Origin: Heterodera schachtii
Taxonomy: Eukaryota > Nematoda > Chromadorea > Rhabditida > Heteroderidae
DNA: 64,000 bases
Assembly: GCA_023374025.1 (NCBI GenBank)
Contig: SIJG01000003.1
Coordinates: 2,448,416 to 2,512,415 of the forward strand
Direction of reading: 5' to 3'
Shown one piece after another: positions 38,228-51,898 of this stretch. Position numbers and translations under genes: made by a program. The stretch's first letter is position 1. Every line of letters begins with the position of its first letter. The notes beneath the pieces were generated by a model. That model was not told the origin of the DNA. It was given only the letters and a program-made list of their open reading frames with translations, and did not search any database.

Positions 38228-39909
38228 ACGTATTTACTATATTTACTTTCATTGGGAAAAACATTGCCTTGGCCAGGGAACTTTATATCTGATAGAGAGG
38301 TAGGCCAAGATTCTGCCAATTTTGCCACTTCAAAAATAGCCTCATTGTGATTTTGGGCACCCGTTTTAGCTAATTACGAACTCAGCACAAGACAAACTTA
38401 TTGAAAGGCTAAATACAAATTCCTTGAAAACATATCTTTTTAACAGTCTTCTTGAAATAACCATCATGTACAAAATACAAATGAATTCCAATTTAGCGCT
38501 TTGGTTTGGATAAGCCACGGCACTAAAAATGGTTTTCGTTTGCCTATTCCGTCAATTGTCGTCCATGCAGCATCCGGAGCCAGCGAAGACTTTTCCGAGC
38601 CATGCCTTTTTCTGATGGTTGACTATTCAAAGACAGGTGGGATTTCATTAAACTCTTGAAACAGTGGGAAACTGGGCTTTTCGTAGTCAGACTTTTCTAT
38701 GTCAAAAATTGATGAATTCAACAACCACATTTTTAGACATTGAATACGTTCCCGCGGAGGTCGACGACATTGACGAAGAGACCGAGGAGGACACTGAGGT
38801 CAAAACTGTGGCAGTTCGTCTCGTCCCGACAAATGCAATGCGAAGTAATAACTGTTCATTTTGGCGTGTTTTCTTCCCCCCCTCCCCCCGAAATTCAAAT
38901 ATCCAATTTAGTTTCTGAACTGTTTTCTACACTGAGCAAATGTCAGGAAATGAATCCCGAGATTGATGAACAGATGTCAGGTTGTCGCTTCGCTCTTCCT
39001 TTTTATTTTTTTAATCGAATTTGTCTTTCAACTTTTGCATTGGATATGCCTATGGGTCCAGCTATGTAAATCGGCAACCTTTGCCTTTAAAAAACGCTTT
39101 TATGGCGCCTTTTCAAAAAAATTTTTGAGAAAAAGGGGGATTCGGCGTTGCCGATTGGCGCCACCGCGAAAAAATCTGTAATATAACAATTTGTCTTACG
39201 ATTTTGAGCCATTTTTTAAAGAAAACATAAGAATCCGCCTGGAAAATTTTTCAAATAATTAAAAAAATTAACTAAGAAAATTAGCCAAAATTTCCAGAGA
39301 AGCAGCTGAAGGATGGTCGCAGTCTTTCGTCTTACGAAATCAAAAATGTTTCTTCGCTCGAGCTCGCCAAATTTCCATTTACCATCGCATTAAAACATCC
39401 AATTTAGTTTCTGAACTGTTTTCTACACTGAGCAAATGTCAGGAAATGAATCCCGAGATTGATGAACAGATGTCAGGTTGTCGAGCGTTTTAAATTTGAA
39501 CAATTTTCTTAATCAAATTCATTAAAATCACAAAGAATCTTCACCCGGCGACGCATAAAATCCCTATTTCTCATTTTTTAAAAATTGGCTCAAAATTACA
39601 AAATTTGGACAATTTTGGACGAAATTTGTTAACAAAACGAGTTAATACAAAATTTTCACGGCGGCGCTAACACCACTGCCGGACTTTCGCCCGTTCCCCA
39701 AATGTTTTTGAAAAAGCGCGTGGAAAGCTTTGGACCTTCGTGTCAAAATTTGGCCCTGGCGCACCCCTTGCGCTTGTATTATTGCGTTCGGGAGCCATTT
39801 TACTTTGTATTAATTGTCAGATAATGACAGCCTTCTCGTTGATGACGAGTGCGATGAGGACGGCGAATTGGCGCATAATGGAAATTCCGACCACTTCGAC
39901 GGACCTTAG
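38228..39909 (+). CDS. pICln (CLNS1A) methylosome subunit, with a duplicated exon
   Basis: Exons: about 38228-38299, 38497-38636, 38737-38844, 38912-38980, a second copy of that exon at 39408-39476, and 39821-39909 (TAG). Joined in phase they read GQGTLYLIESALVWISHGTK, then PSIVVHAASG, CLFLMVDYSK, an acidic stretch, VKTVAVRLVPTN, SELFSTLSKCQEMNPEIDEQ and a final acidic tail. This order matches the PH-like fold of pICln, which delivers Sm proteins to the PRMT5 methylosome during snRNP assembly. The start codon was not found; the frame is open above 38228. Either copy of the 69-bp exon, or both, keeps frame. The C-terminus is shorter than the human protein. Confidence 0.8.
39298..39370 (+). pseudogene. 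Ubiquitin-like exon fragment inside a pICln intron
   Basis: A CCAG acceptor-like start is followed by KQLKDGRSLSSYEIKNVSSL, matching residues 48-67 of the ubiquitin-like gene at 37372. It then runs out into unrelated sequence. It sits between the two copies of the duplicated pICln exon. Confidence 0.75.
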
Positions 39910-39984
39910 GCTGCTGATTTGCACGAATGGTGAGTCATCAAATAGCGAAAAACAAAATCCGTGAATTGCAAGATTGGGTACTTT

Positions 39985-40210
39985 TCCGCCCTCTGACGAC
40001 ATGGGCGCCGGCGTTTGGGCAAAGCCTGCGACTACCTCGACCGGAACGCCCGCACAGACTCGTGGCGGCAGCAGCAACAAATGAACGGCGGCCGAAATCG
40101 CGAAATGATCAGGAAACAGATGGACGACAATTGATTGTTGGGAAGAACAAAAAATGCAATTGTATCTCAGAATTATATAATTATTCGATGTTAAAAATTC
40201 CGTTCAATTA
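39985..40210 (+). pseudogene. 3' part of ubiquitin-like gene, second copy
   Basis: Nearly identical to the end of the first copy, from PPSDDMGA to the stop at 40084, plus about 110 bases of 3' flank (shared GAACAAAAAATGCAATTGTA and the following AT-rich stretch). It lies after the last pICln exon. With the fragment at 39298 it looks like a second ubiquitin-like gene broken up by pICln exons. Confidence 0.8.
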
Positions 40211-40761
40211 TTAAATTCATCAATAAAATGCGAAATAGGTATTCATAAAATAAGCATAAATTTCGAATCTAGTCTTAAAATTCGAAGTATATGATGCTGA
40301 ACTTATCCTCACTAGGGCTACGATTTTTTATTTCACCAAAATGAGTTCGGGTCAGGTATTAGGAATTGGTCAAAATGAATATTGGATTTGGGTTCCCCGA
40401 CCCAGAAATTCACTACTTTTTAAGCGGCATTTCGCTCTCGAGGGAATTATACAGAATTACATAAAAATCGAAACGCAAAGAATATAAAAAATTCACATAA
40501 ATTTAGTCTTTAATAAGCAATTACATACTTAAACAAGACCCATTTGTTACAAAAAAACTATCATTACAACACAACAATTTAACTGTGTTCTTTCGGAGCG
40601 GGTTTATGGATCTGAACATTTGTCGTTCAGAAAGGGCGACACCCGACTTATTTCCCCAGAGGCGATGCCCGAACGAATGCTGCGCCTGCGCATTGCTTTT
40701 CTTTCGAGAGAGACCAACCTAAGGGGAAGAAATGGATGAGAGGGAAAAGCAGAAGAAATGC

Positions 40762-42769
40762 TTACTCCTCGACAGGTTCGTTGGTGTCAATCTCAGACCA
40801 GAGACTTGGAACGGCACTCCTAATTCTCGCCCCACCGCCGTCCGGACTGCTCAACGGGACGAATCCCTGATCAGACGAGTTGGCACTCATGTTCAGATCG
40901 GCACTGAGTCCGCCTCTGCTCATATTCACAGGACTGGCCAAACTCTTCGCAATTGCCAATTGCTTAATGGAAAATTCGTACTAAAAAGTAATTGCCCTCT
41001 CTCTCTCTGTTCACCTCTTCCAATTGTCGAATTTTGCTGTTCAGACGCCTCTCTTCGTGATAGAATTTGTTCTCAAGACGACCATTCAGTTCGGTGCTCT
41101 GTTTGAGTGACTGCTCCAACTCTTTGGTGCGATGCTGAAGTTCCCGCTTTTCATCCTCCACTCTGAACAGTCCCATCTCAGCCTCCGAAATCCGAGTGCG
41201 TAACTTCTCGCGTTCCTGTTCACTGTAGCCCATTCTTTTCTCCTATGAAAAAGAATATTCGGATTTGATAAATTAATAGTAATAAAAGAATCACTTTCTC
41301 TTCGATCATTTGCAAAAGTTTCGAGCATTGTTGCGTGAGTCCATGACGGTCCAACTCGCGCTGTTCAGAGTCCCGCTCCTTCTCCACCAACTCTTGTCGC
41401 AGCCTGTCCAAGTCCTTTGCCAAGTACTCCTTTTCTTCCTGTGTGATTTTCATCGTCAATCTGAAATTCCGACCCAACTTTTCTGCTCAACCCTTCCAGC
41501 GATTTCTCACTTTAACTGGTCCCTTTCCGTCTCCAAACTGCGCAGACGACTTTTCAGTTTGGCCAACTCCAAAATGTCGAGCAGTTTTCCTCCCTTTGTT
41601 TCCGCTTCTGTTCCCTGTATTTCCATCCCATCGCCCAAGTCTGACCATCCCGCGCTTCCACCAGATCCGGCACCATTGTCAGCGTCCTCAATAATAAAGG
41701 TTCAGTTGTGAAGAGTTTATGGTTGTTGCTGATCATTTGGACAACCTCCAGCAGAGAGGCGTTTTGGCCAGGTGAAGAAGCCGCTGAACTGCCAGAATGG
41801 TCCATGTTCTGCTGCTTTTCATCTGTCGTTGGTTTTTGCTGGCTTTTCCTCCTCCCCTCCTCTCTCTCTTTGCTTTTGCTCTTTTCGCACATTTTGTCTT
41901 TGTTCAGCTCAGCCACAACCCCCAAAAGTTCGTCAATTTCCGCCGCTTTTTCCGTACATTCGTTTTTCTTCGCTGTCATTTCTTTCTGCGCTTCGCCCAA
42001 TTCCAATTTTACACGTTCCAATTGCAATTGCGCCTCCTTCAGGTCCTGCTCCAAATACTTCTCTTTGTTTTGCGACTGTGCCAATTTGTTGAGCGCGTCA
42101 CTAAGTTCAGTTTCGACTCTTTGCTGGACGGAACTCATTATCTAGAAAGAAAAACTGATTAGTTGAATTTAAATTAAAGTATTTATTTTGTAATTCGCCA
42201 CACCTTCAATTCCGCAAGTTTTGTCTCAACGGATGCCTTAAGTTCGACAACGAGTGCTTGGCTCTGCTCCAATTCATATCCCATATTTTTGTTTGCTTGC
42301 TTAACTTTTCCATTCTCCTCCTCCAGGTCAAATGCCCTAAAATTGTTGCCACGTTTTGCTATTGCTTCACTTTCCCTTCACACACCGTTTCTCGACTGAT
42401 TTAAGGCTCTCCTCCAATGCTTCATTCCGTTTTTGCAAATGCTCTGCCGCATTCGCAGCCTCGGCAAATTGCTGATTGATGGCCATGTTTTTGTTCGCTT
42501 TTTCGATGATCAATTCCTGCTCCTTCAGTCGGGTGATACAATCATGGAGAAGGCGATGATTTAATGGCGCCGGACCTTCAAATGAATTAATTGTATGAAA
42601 AAGTAAATGCAGGGAAAAGGTCACCCGAATTGGAGGCAAACAGCAAATTGACCAAATGGACGACAAGTGCCGTAATCACAAAAGCGAGTACAATGATACC
42701 AGTGTCTTCAAAATGACAGAGAGGTTCAGGCAAAACAGAACGCAATGAAGCCATCCATTCGTGAAACAT
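40762..42769 (-). CDS. TANGO1/cTAGE5-like ER membrane coiled-coil protein
   Basis: Minus-strand exons read from about ATG 42769 to TAA 40762. The N-terminus is short and lumen-like (MFHEWMASLRSVLPEP), followed by one membrane span (GIIVLAFVITALVVHLVNLL), then long heptad-rich coiled coils (HRLLHDCITRLKEQELIIEK; AEIDELLGVVAELNKDK; LAKLKSRLRSLETERDQLK; EREKLRTRISEAEMGLFRVE), and a Ser/Pro-rich tail ending NEPVEE. This order (short lumenal part, one span, two coiled-coil regions, proline/serine tail) and the sequence of the middle helices resemble cTAGE5/TANGO1 proteins at ER exit sites, which help load large cargo into COPII carriers. The assignment rests on architecture and partial similarity, so another coiled-coil ER protein is possible. 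A Gln-rich open stretch just upstream (to 42850) may be 5' UTR or another exon. Confidence 0.55.
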
Positions 42770-43044
42770 TCTTTTAAGCGCGGAAGGATTTGGTGACAAT
42801 GGTTGTTGCTGTTGCTGTTGAGTCTGATCAGAATTTGGGGAACGGTCGTCCAATTCTTAGCAATCCTCTTTGAAACAATATTTCTGAAAAATCGGAAAAT
42901 TGGTCCCAGTAATTTCCACGTGATTGTTAACTTGGGTTTTTTATTTTAATTTTGTTTTACGTGGATGGAAATTTGAGTAAAATCAGTTAAAAAGAATGAC
43001 ATGAGATCATTGTCATAAATTCTTCTACCTGCTCATTTTGTTGC

Positions 43045-43420
43045 AAATAATAAAGGTTCAGTTGTGAAGAGTTTATGGTTGTTGCTGATCATTTCGACTA
43101 CCTCCAGCAGAGAGGCGTTTTGGCCAGGTGAAGAAGCCGCTGACTGCCAGAATAATCCATGTTTTTCTGTTTTTCATCTTTAATTTGGTTGACTTTAACA
43201 AAAGTTATGACGATTATTTTTGTCGGAAAACAGTCCGAGTTGGTGCAGTATAAGTTGGGCCTAGTACGAGTTGGATTTTTCCCCTTTTCCTCCTCCCCTC
43301 CTCTCTCTCTCTTTGCTTTTGCCCTTTCCGTCAATTTTGTCTTTGTTCAGCTCGGCCACAACCCCCAAAAGTTCGTCAATTTCCACACCTTTCTCCGGCA
43401 ATTCTAACAATTTCATCCCT
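43045..43420 (-). pseudogene. Partial copy of TANGO1/cTAGE5-like exon
   Basis: Repeats parts of 41690-41960: AGTTGTGAAGAGTTTATGGT and CAGAGAGGCGTTTTGGCCAG occur in both, and the minus frame again reads EIDELLGVVAELNKDK. About 75 bases of unrelated sequence interrupt the copy, and no complete exon set is present. It directly borders the minisatellite. Confidence 0.8.
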
Positions 43421-43562
43421 TTAACATCTAAATATAAACCAGGGTTTCGATATCTGAGGATTTTCCTCATTTTGTGGTCTTTTAGAGGGTCAAAGAAGAT
43501 TTTTATGGAAAATGAGGATTTTTGTGGTCTTCTATCGTGGTGCACTTTTGGGGATTTGCAAC

Positions 43563-46500
43563 TTGGGAACCCGACATTTGGGGACCCGACATTTGGGGAC
43601 CCGACTTTTGGGGATCCCGACATTTGGGGATCCCGACATTTGGGGACCCGGCTTTTGGGGATCCCGACATTTGGGGACCCGACATTTGGGGACCCGACTT
43701 TTGGGGACCCGACATTTGGGGACCCGACTTTTGGCGATCCCGACATTTGGGGACCCGACTTTTGGGGCCCGACACTTAGGGAACCCGACATTTGGGGATC
43801 CCGACATTTGGGGACCCGACTTTTGGGGGGCCGACACTTAGGGAACCCGACATTTGGGGATCCCGACATTTGGGGACCCGACTTTTGGGGACCCGACATT
43901 TGGGGACCCGACTTTTGGGGATCCCGACATTTGGGGACCCGACTTTTGGGGATCCCGACTTTTGGGGCCCGACATTTGGGGACCCGGCTTTTGGGGATCC
44001 CTACATTTGGGGACCCGACTTTTGGGGCCCGACATTTGGGGACCCGGCTTTTGGGGATCCCTACATTTGGGGACCCGACTTTTGGGGGGCCGACACTTAG
44101 GGAACCCGACATTTGGGGATCCCGACATTTGGGGACCCGACTTTTGGGGACCCGACATTTGGGGACCCGACTTTTGGGGATCCCTACATTTGGGGACCCG
44201 ACTTTTGGGGCCCGACATTTGGGGACCCGGCTTTTGGGGAACCCGACATTTGGGGACCCGACATTTGGGGACCCGACTTTTGGGGATCCCGACATTTGGG
44301 GATCCCGACATTTGGGGACCCGGCTTTTGGGGATCCCGACATTTGGGGACCCGACATTTGGGGACCCGACTTTTGGGGACCCGACATTTGGGGACCCGAC
44401 TTTTGGCGATCCCGACATTTGGGGACCCGACTTTTGGGGCCCGACACTTAGGGAACCCGACATTTGGGGATCCCGACATTTGGGGACCCGACTTTTGGGG
44501 GGCCGACACTTAGGGAACCCGACATTTGGGGATCCCGACATTTGGGGACCCGACTTTTGGGGACCCGACATTTGGGGACCCGACTTTTGGGGATCCCGAC
44601 ATTTGGGGACCCGACTTTTGGGGATCCCGACTTTTGGGGCCCGACATTTGGGGACCCGGCTTTTGGGGATCCCTACATTTGGGGACCCGACTTTTGGGGC
44701 CCGACATTTGGGGACCCGGCTTTTGGGGATCCCTACATTTGGGGACCCGACTTTTGGGGGGCCGACACTTAGGGAACCCGACATTTGGGGATCCCGACAT
44801 TTGGGGACCCGACTTTTGGGGACCCGACATTTGGGGACCCGACTTTTGGGGATCCCGACATTTGGGGACCCGACTTTTGGGGACCCGACATTTGGGGAAC
44901 CCGACATTTGGGGATCCCGACATTTGGGGATCCCGACTTTTGGGGCCCGACATTTGGGGACCCGGCTTTTGGGGATCCCTACATTTGGGGACCCGACTTT
45001 TGGGGGGCCGACACTTAGGGAACCCGACATTTTGGGATCCCGACATTTGGGGACCCGACTTTTGGGGACCCGACATTTGGGGACCCGACTTTTGGGGATC
45101 CCGACATTTGGGGACCCGACTTTTGGGGACCCGACATTTGGGGACCCGACACTTAGGGAACCCGACATTTGGGGATCAGACATTTGGGGACCTGACTTTT
45201 GGGGACCCGACATTTGGGGACCCGACTTTTGGGGATCCCGACATTTGGGGATCCCGACATTTGGGGACCCGGCTTTTGGGGATCCCGACATTTGGGGACC
45301 CGACATTTGGGGACCCGACTTTTGGGGACCCGACATTTGGGGACCCGACTTTTGGCGATCCCGACATTTGGGGACCCGACTTTTGGGGCCCGACACTTAG
45401 GGAACCCGACATTTGGGGATCCCGACATTTGGGGACCCGACTTTTGGGGGGCCGACACTTAGGGAACCCGACATTTGGGGATCCCGACATTTGGGGACCC
45501 GACTTTTGGGGACCCGACATTTGGGGACCCGACTTTTGGGGATCCCGACATTTGGGGACCCGACTTTTGGGGATCCCGACTTTTGGGGCCCGACATTTGG
45601 GGACCCGGCTTTTGGGGATCCCTACATTTGGGGACCCGACTTTTGGGGCCCGACATTTGGGGACCCGGCTTTTGGGGATCCCTACATTTGGGGACCCGAC
45701 TTTTGGGGGGCCGACACTTAGGGAACCCGACATTTGGGGATCCCGACATTTGGGGACCCGACTTTTGGGGACCCGACATTTGGGGACCCGACTTTTGGGG
45801 ATCCCGACATTTGGGGACCCGACTTTTGGGGACCCGACATTTGGGGAACCCGACATTTGGGGATCCCGACATTTGGGGATCCCGACTTTTGGGGCCCGAT
45901 ATTTGGGGACCCGGCTTTTGGGGATCCCTACATTTGGGGACCCGACTTTTGGGGGGCCGACACTTAGGGAACCCGACATTTTGGGATCCCGACATTTGGG
46001 GACCCGACTTTTGGGGACCCGACATTTGGGGACCCGACTTTTGGGGATCCCGACATTTGGGGACCCGACTTTTGGGGACCCGACATTTGGGGACCCGACA
46101 CTTAGGGAACCCGACATTTGGGGATCAGACATTTGGGGACCTGACTTTTGGGGACCCGACATTTGGGGACCCGACTTTTGGGGATCCCGACATTTGGGGA
46201 TCCCGACATTTGGGGACCCGGCTTTTGGGGATCCCTACATTTGGGATCCCGACATTTGGGGATCCCGACATTTGGGGACCCGACTTTTGGGGATCCCGAC
46301 ATTTGGGGACCCGACTTTTGGGGACCCGACATTTGGGGACCCGACTTTTGGGGATCCCGACATTTGGGGACCCGACTTTTGGGGACCCGACATTTGGGGA
46401 CCCGACACTTAGGGAACCCGACATTTGGGGATCAGACATTTGGGGACCCGACTTTTGGGGACCCGACATTTGGGGACCCGACTTTTGGGGCTCCCGACAT

Positions 46501-46650
46501 TTGGGGATCCCGACATTTGGGGACCCGACTTTTGGGGACCCGACACTTAGGGAACCCGACATTTGGGGACTTGACATTTGGAGACCGAACGACATTTGAG
46601 CAAAAGGCACTTAGGGAAACCAGGGACATTTGGCGACCCGACATTTGGGG
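43563..46650. repeat. 3.1 kb GC-rich minisatellite
   Basis: About 200 copies of 15- and 16-base units of the form CCCGACATTTGGGGA, alternating with CCCGACTTTTGGGGA and a rarer ACCCGACACTTAGGGA. A higher-order pattern is visible: blocks starting at 43792 and 44464 repeat at 672 bases, and 44464 and 45413 at 949 bases. The 15-base units keep frames open, giving 700-codon open frames on both strands (Phe-Gly-Asp-Pro-Thr and Gly-Ser-Pro-Asn-Val type), which I treat as artefacts. Confidence 0.95.
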
Positions 46651-47567
46651 ATTTTAATAAAACAAAAAAATATTAAAAAATTTAATTTTAAGCCCAAAAT
46701 TACACAAAATTACGTCTGCTTTAGCCAGAGTTAATTCCATTGCAAGAAAAAATTAAATAATATTTTAAAAATTAACTCTGTTTCCGGACTCACCGCGAGG
46801 AGGTAGCAGAATTTTGAGCCCATACTAACCACAACACAATAGACAAATCACAATACACTTTTATGTACAGTACACCCTTTTTCAACTTTTAATGAGTTGG
46901 ACCCAACTCAAGGGATAAGAATTCGAGAACGGAAGAAAACATACCGAGAAAATGATTTGGCTATCAGAAATTTGTTGAAGGCTTTGGTGCCATTGAGAAC
47001 CCAAACGAAGATGAGATACTTGCTCATCTCAGATCTTTAAAAACAGACTTATGCGCAATGATTTTGAGAATTGGGACGACCCAAATGGTGATTTTTTCTC
47101 TTTTCACATCACGTTGGCCCTTGGGAAAGGCACTTTAAATAAAAGTTGAAAAAGGGTGTACTGTACATAAAAGTGTATTGTGATTTGTCTATTGTGTTGT
47201 GGTTAGTATGGGCTCAAAATTCTGCTACCTCCTCGCGGTGAGTCCGGAAACAGAGTTAATTTTTAAAATATTATTTAATTTTTTCTTGCAATGGAATAAA
47301 CTCTGGCTAAAGCAGACGTAATTTTGGGCTTAAAATTAAATTTTTTAATATTTTTTTGTTTTATTAAAATCCCCAAATGTCGGGTCGCCAAATGTCCCTG
47401 GTTTCCCTAAGTGCCTTTTGCTCAAATGTCGTTCGGTCTCCAAATGTCAAGTCCCCAAATGTCGGGTTCCCTAAGTGTCGGGTCCCCAAAAATCGGGTCC
47501 CCAAATGTCGGGATCCCCAAATGTCGGGATCCCCAAAAGTCGGGTCCCCAAAAGTCGGGTCCCCAAT
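46470..47567. repeat. Large palindrome joining minisatellite and satellite
   Basis: The left arm (about 46470-46891) and right arm (about 47136-47567) are near-perfect inverted copies of about 420-430 bases, including a short piece of the minisatellite at each outer end. The roughly 244-base spacer is unique. Its two short open frames are not convincing enough to call a gene. Confidence 0.9.
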
Positions 47568-50500
47568 TAATTCTTCTGCATACTGATATAGTTTATATTT
47601 AGAGGTTAAGGAGATGAAATTGTTAGAATTGCACAAAGGCGAACATGAAAATTGTAAATTAGAGATTTGAGGCAGTATAGCAGCTTAATTCTTCTGCATA
47701 CTGATATAGTTTATATTTAGAGGTTAATGAGATGAAATTGTTAGAACTGCAGAAAGGCGAACATGAATTGTAAATTAGAGATTTGAGGCAGTATAGCAGC
47801 TCAATTCTTCTGCATACTGATATAGTTTATATTTAGAGGTTAATGAGATGAAATTGTTAGAACTGCAGAAAGGCGAACATGAATTGTAAATTAGAGATTT
47901 GAGGCAGTATAGCAGCTTAATTCTTCTGCATACTGATATAGTTTATATTTAGAGGTTAATGAGATGAAATTGTTAGAACTGCAGAAAGGCGAACATGAAT
48001 TGTAAATTAGAGATTTGAGGCAGTATAGCAGCTTAATTCTTCTGCATACTGATATAGTTTATATTTAGAGGTTAAGGAGATGAAATTGTTATTAGAGGTT
48101 AAGGAGATGAAATTGTTAGAATTGCACAAAGGCGAACATGAAAATTGTAAATTAGAGATTTGAGGCAGTATAGCAGCTTAATTCTTCTGCATACTGTGAT
48201 ATAGTTTATATTTAGAGGTTAAGGAGATGAAATTGTTAGAATTGCACAAAGGCGAACATGAAAATTGTAAATTAGAGATTTGAGGCAGTATATCAGCTCA
48301 ATTCTTCTGCATACTGATATAGTTTATATTTAGAGATGTTAATGAGATGAAATTGTTAGAATTGCACAAAGGTGAACATGAAAATTGTAAATTAGAATTG
48401 AGGCAGTATAGCAGTTTAATTCTTCTGCATACTGTGATATAGTTTATATTTAGAGGTTAAGGAGATGAAATTGTTAGAATTGCACAAAGGCGAACATGAA
48501 AATTGTAAATTAGAGATTTGAGGCATTATAGCAGCTTAATTCTTCTGCATACTGATATAGTTTATATTTAGAGGTTAAGGAGTGAAATTGTTAGAATTGC
48601 ACAAAGGCGAACATGAAAATTGTAAATTAGAGATTTGAGGCAGTATAGCAGCTTAATTCTTCTGCATACTGATATAGTTTATATTTAGAGGTTAAGGAGA
48701 TGAAATTGTTAGAATTGCACAAAGGCGAACATGAAAATTGTAAATTAGAGATTTGAGGCATTATAGCAGCTTAATTCTTCTGCATACTGATATAGTTTAT
48801 ATTTAGATGTTAATGAGATGAAATTGTTAGAATTGCACAAAGGCGAACATGAAAATTGTAAATTAGAGATTTGAGGCAGTATAGCAGCTTAATTCTTCTG
48901 CATACTGATACAGTTTATATTTAGAGGTTAAGGAGATGAAATTGTTAGAATTGCACAAAGACGAACATGAAAATTGTAAATTAGAGATTTGAGGCAGTAT
49001 AGCAGCTTAATTCTTCTGCATACTGTGATATAGTTTATATTTAGAGGTTAAGGAGATGAAATTGTTAGAATTGCACAAAGGCGAACATGAAAATTGTAAA
49101 TTAGAGATTTGAGGCAGTATAGCAGCTTAATTCTTCTGCATACTGTGATATAGTTTATATTTAGAGGTTAAGGAGATGAAATTGTTAGAACTGCAGAAAG
49201 GCGAACATGAAAATTGTAAATTAGAGATTTGAGGCAGTATAGCAGCTCAATTCTTCTGCATACTGATATAGTTTATATTTAGATGTTAATGAGATGAAAT
49301 TGTTAGAATTGCACAAAGGCGAACATGAAAATTGTAAATTAGAGATTTGAGGCAGTATAGCAGCTTAATTCTTCTGCATACTGATATAGTTTATATTTAG
49401 ATGTTAATGAGATGAAATTGTTAGAATTGCACAAAGGCGAACATGAAAATTGTAAATTAGAGATTTGAGGCAGTATAGCAGCTCAATTCTTCTGCATACT
49501 GATATAGTTTATATTTAGATGTTAATGAGATGAAATTGTTAGAATTGCACAAAGGCGAACATGAAAATTGTAAATTAGAGATTTGAGGCAGTATAGCAGC
49601 TTAATTCTTCTGCATACTGATATAGTTTATATTTAGAGGTTAAGGAGATGAAATTGTTAGAACTGCAGAAAGGCGAACATGAAAATTGTAAATTAGAGAT
49701 TTGAGGCAGTATAGCAGCTCAATTCTTCTGCATACTGATATAGTTTATATTTAGATGTTAATGAGATGAAATTGTTAGAATTGCACAAAGGCGAACATGA
49801 AAATTGTAAATTAGAGATTTGAGGCAGTATAGCAGCTTAATTCTTCTGCATACTGATATAGTTTATATTTAGATGTTAATGAGATGAAATTGTTAGAATT
49901 GCACAAAGGCGAACATGAAAATTGTAAATTAGAGATTTGAGGCAGTATAGCAGCTTAATTCTTCTGCATACTGATATAGTTTATATTTAGATGTTAATGA
50001 GATGAAATTGTTAGAATTGCACAAAGGCGAACATGAAAATTGTAAATTAGAGATTTGAGGCAGTATAGCAGCTCAATTCTTCTGCATACTGATATAGTTT
50101 ATATTTAGATGTTAATGAGATGAAATTGTTAGAATTGCACAAAGGCGAACATGAAAATTGTAAATTAGAGATTTGAGGCAGTATAGCAGCTTAATTCTTC
50201 TGCATACTGATATAGTTTATATTTAGATGTTAATGAGATGAAATTGTTAGAATTGCACAAAGGCGAACATGAAAATTGTAAATTAGAGATTTGAGGCAGT
50301 ATAGCAGCTTAATTCTTCTGCATACTGATATAGTTTATATTTAGATGTTAATGAGATGAAATTGTTAGAATTGCACAAAGGCGAACATGAAAATTGTAAA
50401 TTAGAGATTTGAGGCAGTATAGCAGCTTAATTCTTCTGCATACTGTGATATAGTTTATATTTAGAGGTTAAGGAGATGAAATTGTTAGAATTGCACAAAG

Positions 50501-51853
50501 GCGAACATGAAAATTGTAAATTAGAGATTTGAGGCAGTATAGCAGCTTAATTCTTCTGCATACTGTGATATAGTTTATATTTAGAGGTTAAGGAGATGAA
50601 ATTGTTAGAATTGCACAAAGGCGAACATGAAAATTGTAAATTAGAGATTTGAGGCAGTATAGCAGCTTAATTCTTCTGCATACTGTGATATAGTTTATAT
50701 TTAGAGGTTAAGGAGATGAAATTGTTAGAATTGCACAAAGGCGAACATGAAAATTGTAAATTAGAGATTTGAGGCAGTATAGCAGCTTAATTCTTCTGCA
50801 TACTGTGATATAGTTTATATTTAGAGGTTAAGGAGATGAAATTGTTAGAATTGCACAAAGGCGAACATGAAAATTGTAAATTAGAGATTTGAGGCAGTAT
50901 AGCAGCTTAATTCTTCTGCATACTGATATAGTTTATATTTAGAGGTTAAGGAGATGAAATTGTTAGAATTGCACAAAGGCGAACATGAAAATTGTAAATT
51001 AGAGATTTGAGGCAGTATAGCAGCTTAATTCTTCTGCATACTGATATAGTTTATATTTAGAGATGTTAATGAGATGAAATTGTTAGAATTGCACAAAGGT
51101 GAACATGAAAATTGTAAATTAGAATTGAGGCAGTATAGCAGTTTAATTCTTCTGCATACTGTGATATAGTTTATATTTAGATGTTAATGAGATGAAATTG
51201 TTAGAACTGCACAAAGGCAAACATGAAAATTGTAAATTAGAGATTTGAGGCAGTATAGCAGCTCAATTCTTCTGCATACTGATATAGTTTATATTTAGAT
51301 GTTAATGAGATGAATTGTTAGAACTGCACAAAGGCGAAACATGAAATTGTAAATTAGAGATTTGAGGCAGTATAGCAGCTCAATTCTTCTGCATACTGAT
51401 ATAGTTTATATTTAGATGTTAATGAGATGAAATTGTTAGAACTGCACAAAGGCGAACATGAAAATTGTAAATTAGAGATTTGAGGCAGTATAGCAGCTCA
51501 ATTCTTCTGCATACTGATATAGTTTATATTTAGATGTTAATGAGATGAAATTGTTAGAACTGCACAAAGGCGAACATGAAAATTGTAAATTAGAGATTTG
51601 AGGCAGTATAGCAGCTCAATTCTTCTGCATACTGATATAGTTTATATTTAGATGTTAATGAGATGAATTGTTAGAACTGCACAAAGGCAAACATGAAAAT
51701 TGTAATTAGAGATTTGAGGCAGTATAGCAGCTTAATTCTTCTGCATACTGATATAGTTTATATTTAGAGGTTAAGGAGATGAAATTGTTAGAATTGCACA
51801 AAGGCGAACATGAAAATTGTAAATTAGAGATTTGAGGCAGTATAGCAGCTTAA
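47568..51853. repeat. Satellite array, 116-120 bp monomer, about 36 copies
   Basis: Tandem head-to-tail AT-rich monomers. Each has CTTCTGCATACTGATATAG, then GAGATGAAATTGTTAGAA, GGCGAACATGAA and GAGATTTGAGGCAGTATAGC. Start points at 47573, 47691, 47807 and 47923 give spacings of 116-118. Variants include GTGATATAG against GATATAG, GGTTAAGG against TGTTAATG, and CTGCAGAAAGG against TTGCACAAAGG, arranged in short runs. One truncated monomer occurs at about 48090. No coding potential. Confidence 0.97.
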
Positions 51854-51898
51854 TTATATCAACAAATTTCATAACCGAAGCGAAAAAAGGAGCTTTTT